Assembly (NCBI RefSeq): GCF_012952065.1
Contig: NZ_JABCJJ010000005.1
Location: forward strand, 1 to 64,000
Source of the DNA: Cellulomonas fimi
GTDB taxonomy: Bacteria > Actinomycetota > Actinomycetes > Actinomycetales > Cellulomonadaceae
Direction of reading: 5' to 3'
Length of the DNA: 64,000 nt
Below the pieces are notes generated by a model, which saw only the letters and a program-made list of their open reading frames with translations, made no database searches and was not told the origin of the DNA. Each line of letters begins with the position of its first letter. Position 1 is the first letter of the stretch. Made by a program: the position numbers and the translations under genes. This document shows positions 46,412-60,166 of this stretch, in pieces.

Positions 46412-46612
46412 GTGCCGGGCCCCGATGTCGATCCACCGGTGGTGATCATCGCGCCGACCGACCCCGTGGGAGCTGCGCCGACCGGCACCCGGAGGCTCCT
46501 GGGCGACGACCCGGTCACGCCCCAGCTCCAGCTCCCGGTCACCGTGCTGGTGTGCCTCGCCGCCTCGGCCTGGCGACCGCTCGCGCGCACGCTCGACGGG
46601 CTGGCGCGTTGA
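46412..46612 (+). CDS. Hypothetical small protein
   Basis: A 66-residue frame, GTG to TGA, in the otherwise gene-free 46402-46633 gap. It is opposite to dapB and to the M16 gene. Third positions are strongly GC-biased, as in true genes here, and a hydrophobic segment LPVTVLVCLAASAW lies near 41-54. The DNA six bases upstream reads TAGCCG, a weak -10. No family is recognised; it may be a chance frame. Confidence 0.35.
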   Translation: MPGPDVDPPVVIIAPTDPVGAAPTGTRRLLGDDPVTPQLQLPVTVLVCLAASAWRPLARTLDGLAR

Positions 46613-46633
46613 ACGTGCGTCCGTCCTGAGGGC

Positions 46634-47968
46634 TCAGCCTGTGAAGGGACCGACCCGCACCATCGACCGCGGCTGCGCCGCGAGCTCGCCCGCCAGCACC
46701 CGGACCTCCTCGGCCGTGACCGCGCGGATGCGCTCGAGCGACTCGTCGAGGCCGAGCAGCTCGCCGTGGACCAGCTCGGCCTTGCCCAGCCGGCTCATCC
46801 GCGAGCCCGTGTCCTCGAGCCCGAGCACGAGACCGCCCGACAGCTGCCCGATGCTCCGTTCACGCTCGGCGGCGGTGATGCCGTCGTTCGCGAGCCGCTC
46901 CCACTCCTGCTCGAGCAGCCGCGTGACCTCGTCGACCTTGGCCGGCGTGCAGCCGGCGTAGAGCCCGAAGATGCCCGTGTCGGCGTGCCCCGACGCGAAC
47001 GAGTACGTCGAGTAGGCGAGCCCACGCTTCTCGCGGATCTCCTGGAAGAGCCGCGACGACATCCCGCCACCGAGCGTGGCGTTGAGCACCGACAGGGCGA
47101 ACCTGCGCGGGTCCGTCGCGGTCAGGCCGCGACCGCCGATGACGACGTTGGCCTGCTCGGTCGCGCGATGCACCGTGACCGACGCGGCGGCGCTCGCGGG
47201 CGCGCCGCCCGCGTGGGCGCCGTCGCCGCGGCGACCGACCGGCGCCTGCGGCGTCGTGACGTCCCAGCCGCCCGTGCCGAGCGCGGCGAGCACCTGGGCG
47301 CACAGCGCGTCGTGGTCGACGCCGCCCGCGGCCGTCACGACGAGCGTGCGGGGGCCGTAGTGCTCGGTGTAGTGGTCCCAGACCGCGTCGCGCGGGACGG
47401 CGCGGATCGTCTCGGGGGTCCCCCCGATCGGGCGGCCGAGGGGGTGCGCCCCGAGCACGGCCTGCGCGAACCGCTCGTGCACGACGTCCGACGGGTCGTC
47501 GTCGTTCATCGCGAGCTCTTCGAGGATCACGCCGCGCTCGGTCTCGAGCTCGGCGGCGTCGAGCCGCGCGGAGGTCACCATGTCGGTGATCACGTCGACC
47601 GCCATCGGCAGGTCGTCGTCGAGCACGCGTGCGTAGTAGCAGGTGTGCTCCTTGCCGGTGGCGGCGTTCGCCTCGCCACCGACCGTGTCGAAGGCCTCCG
47701 CGATGTCCATCGCGGTGCGGCGCTCGGTGCCCTTGAAGAGCAGGTGCTCGAGGAAGTGGGTCGAGCCGTGGTGGCCGTCGCGCTCGTCACGCGAGCCGAC
47801 GCCGACCCAGGCGCCCACCGTGGCGGACCGGAGACCCGGCATCCGCTCGGTGAGGACACGCACACCGCCGGGCAGGACGGAACGACGCACGAGGGCGTCG
47901 CCGTCCTGCCCGGCGGTCAGCTCGCTGCCCGGGTCACCGGGCGTGGCGAGGGGAAGTGCGAGCGGCAC
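46634..47968 (-). CDS. M16-family (pitrilysin-like) zinc peptidase
   Basis: A 444-residue metallopeptidase of the type found beside pnp in most actinobacteria. The inverted zinc motif HFLEH lies in GSTHFLEHLLFKG, and the third ligand is in the helix with LETERGVILEELAM. The C-terminal half is the second pitrilysin domain (RGLTATDPRRFAL, GLAYSTYSFASGHADTG). GTG at 47968 is one base after the pnp stop, so translation is probably coupled. Function unproved. Confidence 0.9.
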   Translation of the reverse strand: MPLALPLATPGDPGSELTAGQDGDALVRRSVLPGGVRVLTERMPGLRSATVGAWVGVGSRDERDGHHGSTHFLEHLLFKGTERRTAMDIAEAFDTVGGEANAATGKEHTCYYARVLDDDLPMAVDVITDMVTSARLDAAELETERGVILEELAMNDDDPSDVVHERFAQAVLGAHPLGRPIGGTPETIRAVPRDAVWDHYTEHYGPRTLVVTAAGGVDHDALCAQVLAALGTGGWDVTTPQAPVGRRGDGAHAGGAPASAAASVTVHRATEQANVVIGGRGLTATDPRRFALSVLNATLGGGMSSRLFQEIREKRGLAYSTYSFASGHADTGIFGLYAGCTPAKVDEVTRLLEQEWERLANDGITAAERERSIGQLSGGLVLGLEDTGSRMSRLGKAELVHGELLGLDESLERIRAVTAEEVRVLAGELAAQPRSMVRVGPFTG

Positions 47969-47969
47969 C

Positions 47970-50228
<2,259 letters not shown>

Positions 50229-50384
50229 GGGTGCCCTCCTCTTTCGTGAAGGCGCCTGCCGCGTACCGCGGCGGTCTTCGATCGAGGTCCGCGGAGACTC
50301 TCCGAGAACCACTACCGAGGACCGGGCGAGGCCGGGACGGCGCGTGGGTACTTCTCTGTGGTGCGGGCCGAGGCCCAGTACCGG

Positions 50385-50417
50385 ACCAGCCCGGACCTCG
50401 ACGAGGCCCGGGCTGGT
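50385..50417 (-). terminator. Stem-loop between rpsO and pnp
   Basis: ACCAGCCCGG (50385-50394) pairs with CCGGGCTGGT (50408-50417). Located nine bases after the rpsO stop. It is a likely partial terminator or RNase processing site. The 50229-50384 leader of pnp shows no other gene. Confidence 0.6.
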
Positions 50418-50426
50418 GGGTGATGA

Positions 50427-50696
50427 CTAGCGGCGGAGGCCGAGGCGCCCGATCAGGGTGCGGTAGCGGTTGACGTCGACCTTCTGCAGGTAGCCGAGGA
50501 GGCGACGGCGCTGGCCGACCAGGAGGAGCAGGCCACGACGGCTGTGGTGGTCGTGCTTGTGCTCCTTGAGATGCTCGGTCAGGTCCAGGATGCGCTGCGT
50601 CAGCATCGCGATCTGGACCTCCGGGGAGCCGGTGTCGCCCTCGTGCGTGGCGTACTCGGTCATGATGGACTTCTTCGTGGCTGCGTCGAGGGGCAC
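50427..50696 (-). CDS. rpsO: 30S ribosomal protein S15
   Basis: An 89-residue primary rRNA-binding protein. The whole S15 pattern is present: [59 protein letters not shown] start with AAGGAG six bases upstream. Confidence 0.97.
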   Translation of the reverse strand: MPLDAATKKSIMTEYATHEGDTGSPEVQIAMLTQRILDLTEHLKEHKHDHHSRRGLLLLVGQRRRLLGYLQKVDVNRYRTLIGRLGLRR

Positions 50697-50788
50697 GGCT
50701 CTCCTTCAGGTGTACTCGTTGCGCGGTGCTCCGGGGCATGTCCACCCGGGCGCTCTGGATCCGCGGCCGATATGACGGCTCGGCGATC

Positions 50789-51832
50789 CTACCAGTCGGC
50801 GGGAGGCCCACCCGCCGCGTCGAGCGTCTCCCGGGCGCGCGCGACGTCGTCGTGCATCCGCGCCACGAGGTCGTCGACCGAGTCGAAGCGCAGCGTCTCC
50901 CGCAGCCGCGCGACGAGCTCGTACGCGACCTCCTCGCCGTAGAGGTCGAGGTCGGTACGGTCGAGCACGTACCCCTCGACCCGTCGCTCGACACCATCGA
51001 ACGTGGGGTTGGTCCCGATCGAGATGGCGGCGGGCAGCACGGCGTCGTCCGCCCCGGGAGCGCGGCCGAGGCGACGCAGCCACCCGGCGTAGACGCCGTC
51101 CGCCGGGATCATCCCGTCCGTCTCGGGCCCGAGGTTGGCCGTCGGGAACCCCAGCTCGCGCCCCCGGGCGTCCCCGTGCACGACGACGCCGCGCACCCGG
51201 TGCGCTCGCCCGAGCACGGTCGCGGCCTCGGCCACGCGGCCCTCGGCCAGCAGCTCCCGCACCCACGTGGACGACCAGCGTCGGTGCAGCGGGTCGGCGA
51301 CGTGCCGGAGGCTCTCCTCGTAGGCGGTGCGCTCGGTGGTCTGCTCGGGCTCGGGCTCGGAGGCGAGGTCCTCGATGACCTCGACCCTGAACCCGTGCCG
51401 CTCGCCCAGCTCGACCATGGTCGTGAGGTCGCCGGAGTTGTTCCAGCCGAACCGCACGTCGCGACCCACGACGACCGTCCGCGCGCGAAGCCCGCCGACC
51501 AGGTACCGCCGCACGAACTCCTCGGGCGTCTGCCGCGCGAACCCGAGCGTGTACTCGAGCAGGAGGACGGCGTCGAGGCCCGTCTGCGCGAGGAGCCGCA
51601 GGCGGTCCTCGATCCCCGTGATCAGCGGCGGCGCGGACTCGGGGTGGTGGACCCGCGCCGGGTGCGGCGAGAACGTGACCGCGACCGCGTCGGCGCCGAT
51701 CGCGCGGGCGTCGCTCACCATCCGGGTCAGCACGCTGCGGTGCCCCCGGTGCACGCCGTCGAAGTTGCCGATCGTGACGACCGACGGACCGAACGCTGGC
51801 GGCACCTGAGCGAGGTCGGTCCAGCGATGCAC
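50789..51832 (-). CDS. ribF: Bifunctional riboflavin kinase / FAD synthetase
   Basis: A 347-residue enzyme converting riboflavin to FMN and FAD. N-terminal FAD synthetase module with IGNFDGVHRGH, TFSPHPARV and WVRELLAEGRVAEA. C-terminal riboflavin kinase module with GDARGRELGFPTANLG and SIGTNPTFDG. Start GTG 51832 follows AGGAG. It lies between truB and rpsO as usual. Confidence 0.94.
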   Translation of the reverse strand: MHRWTDLAQVPPAFGPSVVTIGNFDGVHRGHRSVLTRMVSDARAIGADAVAVTFSPHPARVHHPESAPPLITGIEDRLRLLAQTGLDAVLLLEYTLGFARQTPEEFVRRYLVGGLRARTVVVGRDVRFGWNNSGDLTTMVELGERHGFRVEVIEDLASEPEPEQTTERTAYEESLRHVADPLHRRWSSTWVRELLAEGRVAEAATVLGRAHRVRGVVVHGDARGRELGFPTANLGPETDGMIPADGVYAGWLRRLGRAPGADDAVLPAAISIGTNPTFDGVERRVEGYVLDRTDLDLYGEEVAYELVARLRETLRFDSVDDLVARMHDDVARARETLDAAGGPPADW

Positions 51833-52076
51833 CGGGGCTCCTGTTCTGGTTGCGGGTGACGGGTGCCGGATGCCCGCGCGGGCGACAGCGAGGACAAGAG
51901 TGCCACGACAGTCGCGTAAGCCACGATCTGACCGGGCCGTCGCTCAGCGCGGACGGACACCTCGGTCAGAGAGCGAACGGGGCGTACGGCCGCTCCCCCG
52001 CGCCGATCTCCCGGTTGAGGGCTACCCCGCGATGAACCAGCTTCATCTCGACGACGAGGACCTCGGTGGGCGAGCG
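51833..52076. other. Gap with a possible 26-residue ORF
   Basis: Between the frameshifted small gene and ribF on the minus strand. A frame 52046-51966 (ATG, MKLVHRGVALNREIGAG, ending PFAL) has GC-biased third positions and continues the reading frame of the stop before it. It has no recognisable family and could be a chance frame. No promoter is seen. Confidence 0.2.
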
Positions 52077-52335
52077 TCAGATGAGTCGCAGCGAGTCGCC
52101 CGCGTAGTACGTGTCCTGCATCAGTCGCTTTGCGTGCACGGTCGAGCTCCTTGACGAGGTCTCCGAGCGCCAGCTCCACGTTCCGCGCGTCCTCGTCCTT
52201 CGCGACGAGCCCGCGCGCCTTCTTGGCCCGGGCGATCGTGTGATCCAGGTTCAGCAGGACGTCCGAGACCTCACCCAGGGCTCGCTCGGTGGCAACCTGG
52301 TCGGCTGCACGACGGGCTTGGTTCGGTGTGCTCAT
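52077..52335 (-). pseudogene. Small conserved-looking protein with an apparent +1 frameshift
   Basis: ATG 52335, with GAGGAG upstream, starts MSTPNQARRAADQVATERAL and continues with a helical, charged stretch GEVSDVLLNLDHTIARAKKA. After DRARK the frame switches: deleting one T in 52129-52131 (TTT) would give RKRLMQDTYYAGDSLRLI and a stop at 52077. The total length of 259 bases is 86 codons plus one base. Either a recent mutation, a programmed shift or a base error. Function unknown. Lies between truB and ribF. Confidence 0.6.
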
Positions 52336-52422
52336 CGGACTGCTCCTCATCGTCGCTGTCGGTCAGTGCAGGGCCGAGCCCGGACAGGATCGGGGCCCGG
52401 AGCGACGAGCTGCGCAGGTCCG

Positions 52423-53367
52423 TCACGCGGGGGCGAACACCAGCACCGGCCGGGCGTGCGCACCGGCCGGCTCGAGGAGCGCGACAAGCGTGCCGTCGGG
52501 CGCGACCCCCGCGACGAGCCCGGGCACGTCGGGCCCGGTGGCGTCGATCCGCTTGCCGTACGACAACGCGGCCGCCTCGCCGGGCGTCAGCTCGCGCACG
52601 GGGAAGATGGCGCGCGCGGCGTCGCCGAGGGGCAGCACGTCGAGCGGGCGGTCGGGCGGCGTGGCACCGAGCTCGTCCAGCGTCCGGGCCTCCGCCAGCC
52701 CGTACCCGCCCACCCGGGTGCGTCGCAGCGCGGTCAGGTGCCCACCGACCCCCAGGCCGGCACCGAGATCGCGAGCGAGCGCCCGGACGTACGTGCCCGA
52801 CGAGCACGTGACGGCCACGTCCACGTCGAGGGTGGCGGGTGCGTCGTCGGGCACCTGGACGTCGAGGACCTCGAACCGCGCGATCGTCACCGGACGCGCC
52901 GCCAGCTCGACCGACTCCCCCGCGCGCACCCGCGCGTAGGCCCGCTGACCGTCGACCTTGATGGCGCTCACCGCGCTCGGCACCTGCGCGATCTCACCCG
53001 TCAGCGCCGCGGCCCCGGCGTCGACCTCCGCACGAGGCACCGCGCGCGCGTCCGCGTGCGCGACCGGCTCCCCCTCGGCGTCGTCCGTCGTGGTGGTGAC
53101 CCCGAGCCGGATCGTCGCCGTGTAGTCCTTGTCGGCACCCACCACGTAGGTCAGGAGCCGGGTCGCGCGGCCGATCCCCACCACCAGGACGCCCGTCGCC
53201 ATCGGGTCGAGCGTCCCGGCGTGGCCCACCTTGCGTGTGCCGGCGAGCCGGCGCATCCGCGCGACCACGTCGTGGCTCGTCCAGCCGGCGGGCTTGTCCA
53301 CGACGACGATGCCGTCGGGCGCCGTGGGTCGGCGTTCGCGGGGCGTCTCGCTGCCGGTCCGCGGCAC
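52423..53367 (-). CDS. truB: tRNA pseudouridine(55) synthase
   Basis: A 314-residue enzyme making Psi55 in the T loop of tRNAs. Catalytic Asp in HAGTLDPMATGVL, with GIVVVDKPAGWTSHDVV and GKRIDATGP. The PUA-like C-terminus is short. GTG 53367 is adjacent to the rbfA stop. Part of the infB-rbfA-truB operon. Confidence 0.94.
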   Translation of the reverse strand: MPRTGSETPRERRPTAPDGIVVVDKPAGWTSHDVVARMRRLAGTRKVGHAGTLDPMATGVLVVGIGRATRLLTYVVGADKDYTATIRLGVTTTTDDAEGEPVAHADARAVPRAEVDAGAAALTGEIAQVPSAVSAIKVDGQRAYARVRAGESVELAARPVTIARFEVLDVQVPDDAPATLDVDVAVTCSSGTYVRALARDLGAGLGVGGHLTALRRTRVGGYGLAEARTLDELGATPPDRPLDVLPLGDAARAIFPVRELTPGEAAALSYGKRIDATGPDVPGLVAGVAPDGTLVALLEPAGAHARPVLVFAPA

Positions 53368-53369
53368 GC

Positions 53370-53816
53370 TCAGGGGCCGGGCCGCTCGTCGTCGTCGGGC
53401 TCCGGCTTGCGGTACGGGTCCGCGTCGCCCGCGTACCGGGCGCCTGCCGCGAGGGCGGCGACCTCGGCGTCGCGGCGCGCCGCCTCGTTCAGCGCCGCCT
53501 CGAGCTGCGCCGCGGTCTCCGGCACGGCGTCGAGGACGAACTCGAGCGACGGGGTGAGCCGGATGCCGGTCTGCTTGCCGACCTCGGACCGGATGAGGCC
53601 TTTGGCGCTCTCGAGCGCGGCGGCCGAGCCAGCCCGTGCCTCCTCGTCCCCCAGCACGGTGTAGAAGACCGACGCGTGCTGGAGGTCACCGGTCACGCGG
53701 ACGTCCGTGACCGTGACGAAGCCGAGGCGAGGGTCCTTGACGCGCGTGTCGATCATCTGCGCCACGATCACCTGGATCCGGTCGGCGAGCTTGCGTGCGC
53801 GTGCGTGGTCAGCCAT
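53370..53816 (-). CDS. rbfA: 30S ribosome-binding factor A
   Basis: A 148-residue KH-type 30S maturation factor. Motifs [38 protein letters not shown] and [18 protein letters not shown]. The C-terminal Arg/Asp/Glu-rich tail is typical of actinobacteria. ATG 53816 follows GAGGAGGAG. Confidence 0.92.
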   Translation of the reverse strand: MADHARARKLADRIQVIVAQMIDTRVKDPRLGFVTVTDVRVTGDLQHASVFYTVLGDEEARAGSAAALESAKGLIRSEVGKQTGIRLTPSLEFVLDAVPETAAQLEAALNEAARRDAEVAALAAGARYAGDADPYRKPEPDDDERPGP

Positions 53817-53903
53817 CTGTTCTGCTCCTCCTCGTGCCCGGCGGCCGGACGCCGAGGCCCGGGCGACGACTCGCGTCGACGCCCGGGCCACGGACCGGAC
53901 TGC

Positions 53904-56780
<2,877 letters not shown>

Positions 56781-56823
56781 AACTCTCCTGTCTCGGCCCG
56801 CCCCGGACAGGGTCAGACCGTCG

Positions 56824-56869
56824 TTAGTGCTGGGTACTCATCGCTGGGTACTCATCGCTGGGTGCTCAT
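56824..56869 (-). other. Three overlapping five-residue mini-ORFs before infB
   Basis: Reading frames 56852-56869 (MSTQR), 56838-56855 (MSTQR) and 56824-56841 (MSTQH) follow each other. Each of the first two stops overlaps the next ATG as ATGA. They arise from a 14-bp triplet repeat and lie 44 bases before the infB GTG. Confidence 0.5.
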
Positions 56870-56871
56870 CG
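56830..56871. repeat. 14-bp tandem repeat, three copies, matching the ylxR start
   Basis: Units are 56830-56843, 56844-56857 (both ctgggtactcatcg) and 56858-56871 (ctgggtgctcatcg). The third is identical to 57220-57233, which covers the ylxR start codon. The array lies in the ylxR-infB gap. Confidence 0.9.
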
Positions 56872-56910
56872 GGCAGCCATCGGCTTCCAACCCGCTTCCA
56901 TGTCGATCGG

Positions 56911-57231
56911 TCAACGTGCGGCGTCGGTCGCGGGACCGGCTCCGTCGTGCTCCTGCGCGGCTTCGAGGTGGGCGCGCACCGCGCGGGTGTCCACCGTCCC
57001 TGCTCGACGCAGGGCCCGGGGGAACGCCCGCCGGCGTTCGGCCAGCTCGAGGCACCGAAGGTCGGGGTGCAGCCACGCACCCCTGCCCGGCAGGCGGCGC
57101 CTGAGGTCCACCACCAGGACCGGATCGTCCTCGGCGGCGGCCACCACGCGCAGCAGACCGGATCTCGGGCCCGTCGACCGGCACCCCACGCACGTGCGCA
57201 CCGGGCCCGTGACCGGTCCCTGGGTGCTCAT
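56911..57231 (-). CDS. ylxR: YlxR family RNA-binding protein
   Basis: A 106-residue small RNA- and nucleoid-binding protein lying between nusA and infB in nearly all bacteria. Motif RTCVGCRSTGPRSGLLRVV, then GRGAWLHPDLRCLELAERRRAFPRALR split across the fold. The ATG at 57231 begins MSTQG. Between nusA and ylxR a weak six-base stem (57249-57267) is seen. Confidence 0.88.
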   Translation of the reverse strand: MSTQGPVTGPVRTCVGCRSTGPRSGLLRVVAAAEDDPVLVVDLRRRLPGRGAWLHPDLRCLELAERRRAFPRALRRAGTVDTRAVRAHLEAAQEHDGAGPATDAAR

Positions 57232-57290
57232 CGTGGTGTCAGTGGAGTGCTGGGCGTCGGACCCAGCCGCGAGCAGTCTACCGCTCCGTC

Positions 57291-58361
57291 TCACGGAGCG
57301 TGACCGGTCGGTCCCTCGCCACCCGGCGCGGCCCGGTGCGAGCCCCCGACGTCGTCCGCGGGTGCCGCCGCCCCGGGAGCCGCGACGTCCGACCGGATGT
57401 CGATCCGCCAGCCGGTGAGCTTGGCGGCGAGCCGCGCGTTCTGCCCCTCCTTGCCGATCGCGAGCGAGAGCTGGAAGTCGGGGACGACGACGCGCGCGGA
57501 CCGGGTCTCGGGATCCACGACCGTGACCGACAGCACCCGGGCGGGCGAGAGCGCGTGCGCGACCATCTCGGCCGGGTCGTCGCTGTGGTCGACGATGTCG
57601 ATCTTCTCGCCGTGGAGCTCGGCCATCACGGCGCGCACCCGGGACCCCATGGGGCCGATGCACGCGCCCTTGGCGTTGAGGCCGGGCGCCGTGGCCCGGA
57701 CGGCCATCTTCGTGCGGTGCCCGGCCTCGCGCGCGATCGCGGTGATCTCGACCGTGCCGTCCGCGATCTCCGGGACCTCGAGCGCGAACAGCTTGCGGAC
57801 GAGGTTGGGGTGCGTCCTGGACAGCGTGATCGAGGGTCCGCGCATCCCGCGGCCGACGTCGAGGACGTAGCCGCGCAGCCGCTCGCCGTGCACGTACTTC
57901 TCGGTCGGGACCTGCTCGTGCGCGGGCAGCACGGCCTCGGTCCCCCCGACGTCGACGAGCACGACCCGCGGGTCGCGGCCCTGCTGGATGACGCCGGCCA
58001 GGACCTCGCCCTCCTTGCCCCGGAAGGTGCCGAGCACCTGGTCGTCCTCGGCGTCGCGGAGCCGCTGGACGATGACCTGACGGGCGGTGGCGGTCGCGAT
58101 GCGGCCGAAGCCCTCCGGCGTGTCGTCGTACTCGGGTCCGGGGTCGCCGGGGTGCCCGTCCTCGCCGAGGACCGGGTCGTCCGTGGCCCACACCGTCACG
58201 TGACCGGTCTTGCGGTCCACCACCACGCGCGCCTTCGAGCGCGCGCCCGGCGTCCGGTGGTATGCCGAGAGCAGCGCCTGCTCGATCGCCGAGACCAGGA
58301 CGTCGAGGCTGATGTCGCGCTCACGCTCCAGCAGCCGCAGCGTGGTCATGTCGATGTCCAT
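57291..58361 (-). CDS. nusA: Transcription termination/antitermination protein NusA
   Basis: A 356-residue RNA-polymerase-binding factor. N-terminal domain ([18 protein letters not shown]), S1 domain (about 100-170), then two KH domains with [24 protein letters not shown] and [23 protein letters not shown]. It lacks the C-terminal acidic repeats, as is usual in actinobacteria. ATG 58361 is one base after the rimP stop, with GGAGAGGG upstream. Confidence 0.94.
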   Translation of the reverse strand: MDIDMTTLRLLERERDISLDVLVSAIEQALLSAYHRTPGARSKARVVVDRKTGHVTVWATDDPVLGEDGHPGDPGPEYDDTPEGFGRIATATARQVIVQRLRDAEDDQVLGTFRGKEGEVLAGVIQQGRDPRVVLVDVGGTEAVLPAHEQVPTEKYVHGERLRGYVLDVGRGMRGPSITLSRTHPNLVRKLFALEVPEIADGTVEITAIAREAGHRTKMAVRATAPGLNAKGACIGPMGSRVRAVMAELHGEKIDIVDHSDDPAEMVAHALSPARVLSVTVVDPETRSARVVVPDFQLSLAIGKEGQNARLAAKLTGWRIDIRSDVAAPGAAAPADDVGGSHRAAPGGEGPTGHAP

Positions 58362-58362
58362 G

Positions 58363-58893
58363 TCAGCCCTCTCCGTCGTCGAGGTCGTCCGCGGAGCCCG
58401 TCCGCGAGAGCTCGACCTCGACCTGACCGCTCGCGACGTCCGCGAGCGGGATGAACGTGGGATCGCCCGCGACGTCGCGCAGCGTGGCCGGCTCGACCGG
58501 ACCGAGCTCGAGCGCACCCGCCGCGACGTCACGCAGGCGTCCGACCACCTCGGCGCCGGTACGAAGCCGCAGGCGCACGAGCCGGGTCCGTGCGCGCGTG
58601 AAGTGACGCGCCTCGGTGAGCGGGCGTGACGTCCCGGGCGTGCTGACCTCGAGCGTGTACTCGCCGTGCACGGGGTCCGCCGCGTCGAGAGCCGCGCCGA
58701 CCCGCCGCGAGACCTCGGCCAGCGTGTCGAGGTCGAGGCTGCCCACGGCGTCCTCGTCGAGGTCGATCGTCACCCGGACGACGGAGCGTCGGCCCGCCGA
58801 CGTCACCTCGAGGTCCTCGAGGACGAGGCCGCTCCCGAGGACCACGGGCTCGACCACCGCCCGGACGCGTGCGGTGGTTGCTGGCGTCGCCAT
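58363..58893 (-). CDS. rimP: Ribosome maturation factor RimP
   Basis: A 176-residue factor for late 30S assembly. Two-domain fold: [34 protein letters not shown] and [19 protein letters not shown] 58893 follows AGGAGA. First gene of the rimP-nusA-ylxR-infB-rbfA-truB cluster. Confidence 0.92.
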   Translation of the reverse strand: MATPATTARVRAVVEPVVLGSGLVLEDLEVTSAGRRSVVRVTIDLDEDAVGSLDLDTLAEVSRRVGAALDAADPVHGEYTLEVSTPGTSRPLTEARHFTRARTRLVRLRLRTGAEVVGRLRDVAAGALELGPVEPATLRDVAGDPTFIPLADVASGQVEVELSRTGSADDLDDGEG

Positions 58894-59009
58894 GCTCGTC
58901 TCCTGTCGGCTCCAGCGGGCGGTGCAGCGCTGTGCTGTTGTCGGACCGTGGGCGCGTCCCAGCCTATCGAGTCCGGTCCGTCGGCCCCGCATGGCAGGAT
59001 CGCCGCGAC

Positions 59010-60065
59010 ATGAGCCGCCCCCTGTCCCCACCCACCTCGACCCGGCTGTCGACTCCCCCGACGACGTCCCGCCCTCGGCGCGATCACGCCCGGACGCGTC
59101 TCCTGGTGGCGCTGACCATGGTCGGGATCCTCGCGGGCTGCGGCCTCCGTCTCGAGACGCCCCCGCCCTCGCCGCTGACGCCGGACGTCCTCGAGTCCGC
59201 GCGCCAGCGCGCCACCGCAGACGCGGTCGGACTCGAGGTCCTGGCCGCGGCGCCCGCGGGCGACCCGGCCGGCGACCCGGCCGACCCGGTGCTGTCGACG
59301 CGCAGGACGATCGCCGCCCACGCACGCGAGCACGTCACGCAGCTCGGCGGGACCTACCGGTCCGGGCTGGAGCCGACCACCTCGCCGTCGAGCGCACCCA
59401 CGCCCGTCGTCACACCGGGAGCCGTCCCCGCGGCCGCGACGCCCGAGGTCCTCGTGGACCGGCTCGAGGAGGCGGCCGCGAGCGCACGGGCGGACGCGTC
59501 GTCCGTCCCCGACGGTCCGTTCGCCCGGCTGCTCGCCTCCGTGGCGGCCGAGCGCCTGCTGGCCGCACGCGCGCTGGCCGCCGCGGCCGGGATCGAGGGC
59601 CCCGCCCTTCCCCAGGTCGTGGCGCCGGACGCGGTGCCGGGCGGGCTGGCGCCGAGTGCGCTGAGCGAGCTCGTGGCGGCCGAGGACGCCGCGGGCTACG
59701 GGTACGAGGTCGTCGCCGCCAAGCTGTCGGGCGCCGCGCGCGCCGCCGCGGTCGACCGCGCGCTGGTGCACCGCACGCGCGCCGAGCAGTGGGCGGAGCT
59801 GGCCGAGATCGCGCGGACCGGCTTCGACCCGCGGCGCACCGTGTACGCCGTGCCGCCCGGGCTCGAGGACCCGGCCGCCGCTGCCGCTCTCGCCCGGTCG
59901 ATGGAGCAGTCGCTCGCGGCGACGTACGCCTCGCTCGTCGCGTCCGCAGATCCCGAGCTGCGCTCGGGGCTCGTCGACGCGCTCGCGGAGTCGTCCGCGG
60001 CGGCGGTCGCGTGGGGCGCGCCCGTCCCGGCCTTCCCCGGGCTGCCCGAGCGCGCGGCGCCCTGA
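59010..60065 (+). CDS. DUF4439 ferritin-like lipoprotein
   Basis: A 351-residue predicted lipoprotein. Signal sequence with the lipobox ILAGC (Cys44), then a Pro/Thr-rich stretch. Helical region from about 180 with DUF4439-type text (LSELVAAEDAAGYGYEVVAA, HRTRAEQWAELAEIARTG). DUF4439 proteins look like ferritin-related bundles of unknown function. The ATG at 59010 has a CAGGAT element nine bases upstream. It lies between rimP and proS in many actinobacteria. Its stop is in a 13-bp direct repeat. Confidence 0.75.
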   Translation: MSRPLSPPTSTRLSTPPTTSRPRRDHARTRLLVALTMVGILAGCGLRLETPPPSPLTPDVLESARQRATADAVGLEVLAAAPAGDPAGDPADPVLSTRRTIAAHAREHVTQLGGTYRSGLEPTTSPSSAPTPVVTPGAVPAAATPEVLVDRLEEAAASARADASSVPDGPFARLLASVAAERLLAARALAAAAGIEGPALPQVVAPDAVPGGLAPSALSELVAAEDAAGYGYEVVAAKLSGAARAAAVDRALVHRTRAEQWAELAEIARTGFDPRRTVYAVPPGLEDPAAAAALARSMEQSLAATYASLVASADPELRSGLVDALAESSAAAVAWGAPVPAFPGLPERAAP

Positions 60066-60090
60066 ACCCGGTACCGCAACCCGGTACCGC
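60065..60090. repeat. 13-bp direct duplication at the lipoprotein stop
   Basis: aacccggtaccgc occurs at 60065-60077 and 60078-60090. The first copy begins with the last base of the DUF4439 TGA. Confidence 0.85.
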
Positions 60091-60115
60091 TCGAGGGCTG
60101 AGGAGCGCGCGAGGC

Positions 60116-60166
60116 GGTGGACGACCCGGCTCGGTGGACGACCCGGCTCGGTGGACGACCCGGCTC
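60116..60166. repeat. 17-bp tandem repeat, three copies, at the proS stop
   Basis: ggtggacgacccggctc occurs at 60116-60132, 60133-60149 and 60150-60166. A partial fourth copy (agtggacgagc) lies inside proS. On the minus strand the junction carries the proS TGA (60165-60167); the downstream copies have CGA at that place. Confidence 0.9.

Noticed and set aside
57249-57267. Six-base stem between nusA and ylxR
   Set aside because: Too short to call a terminator inside an operon that must be read through.
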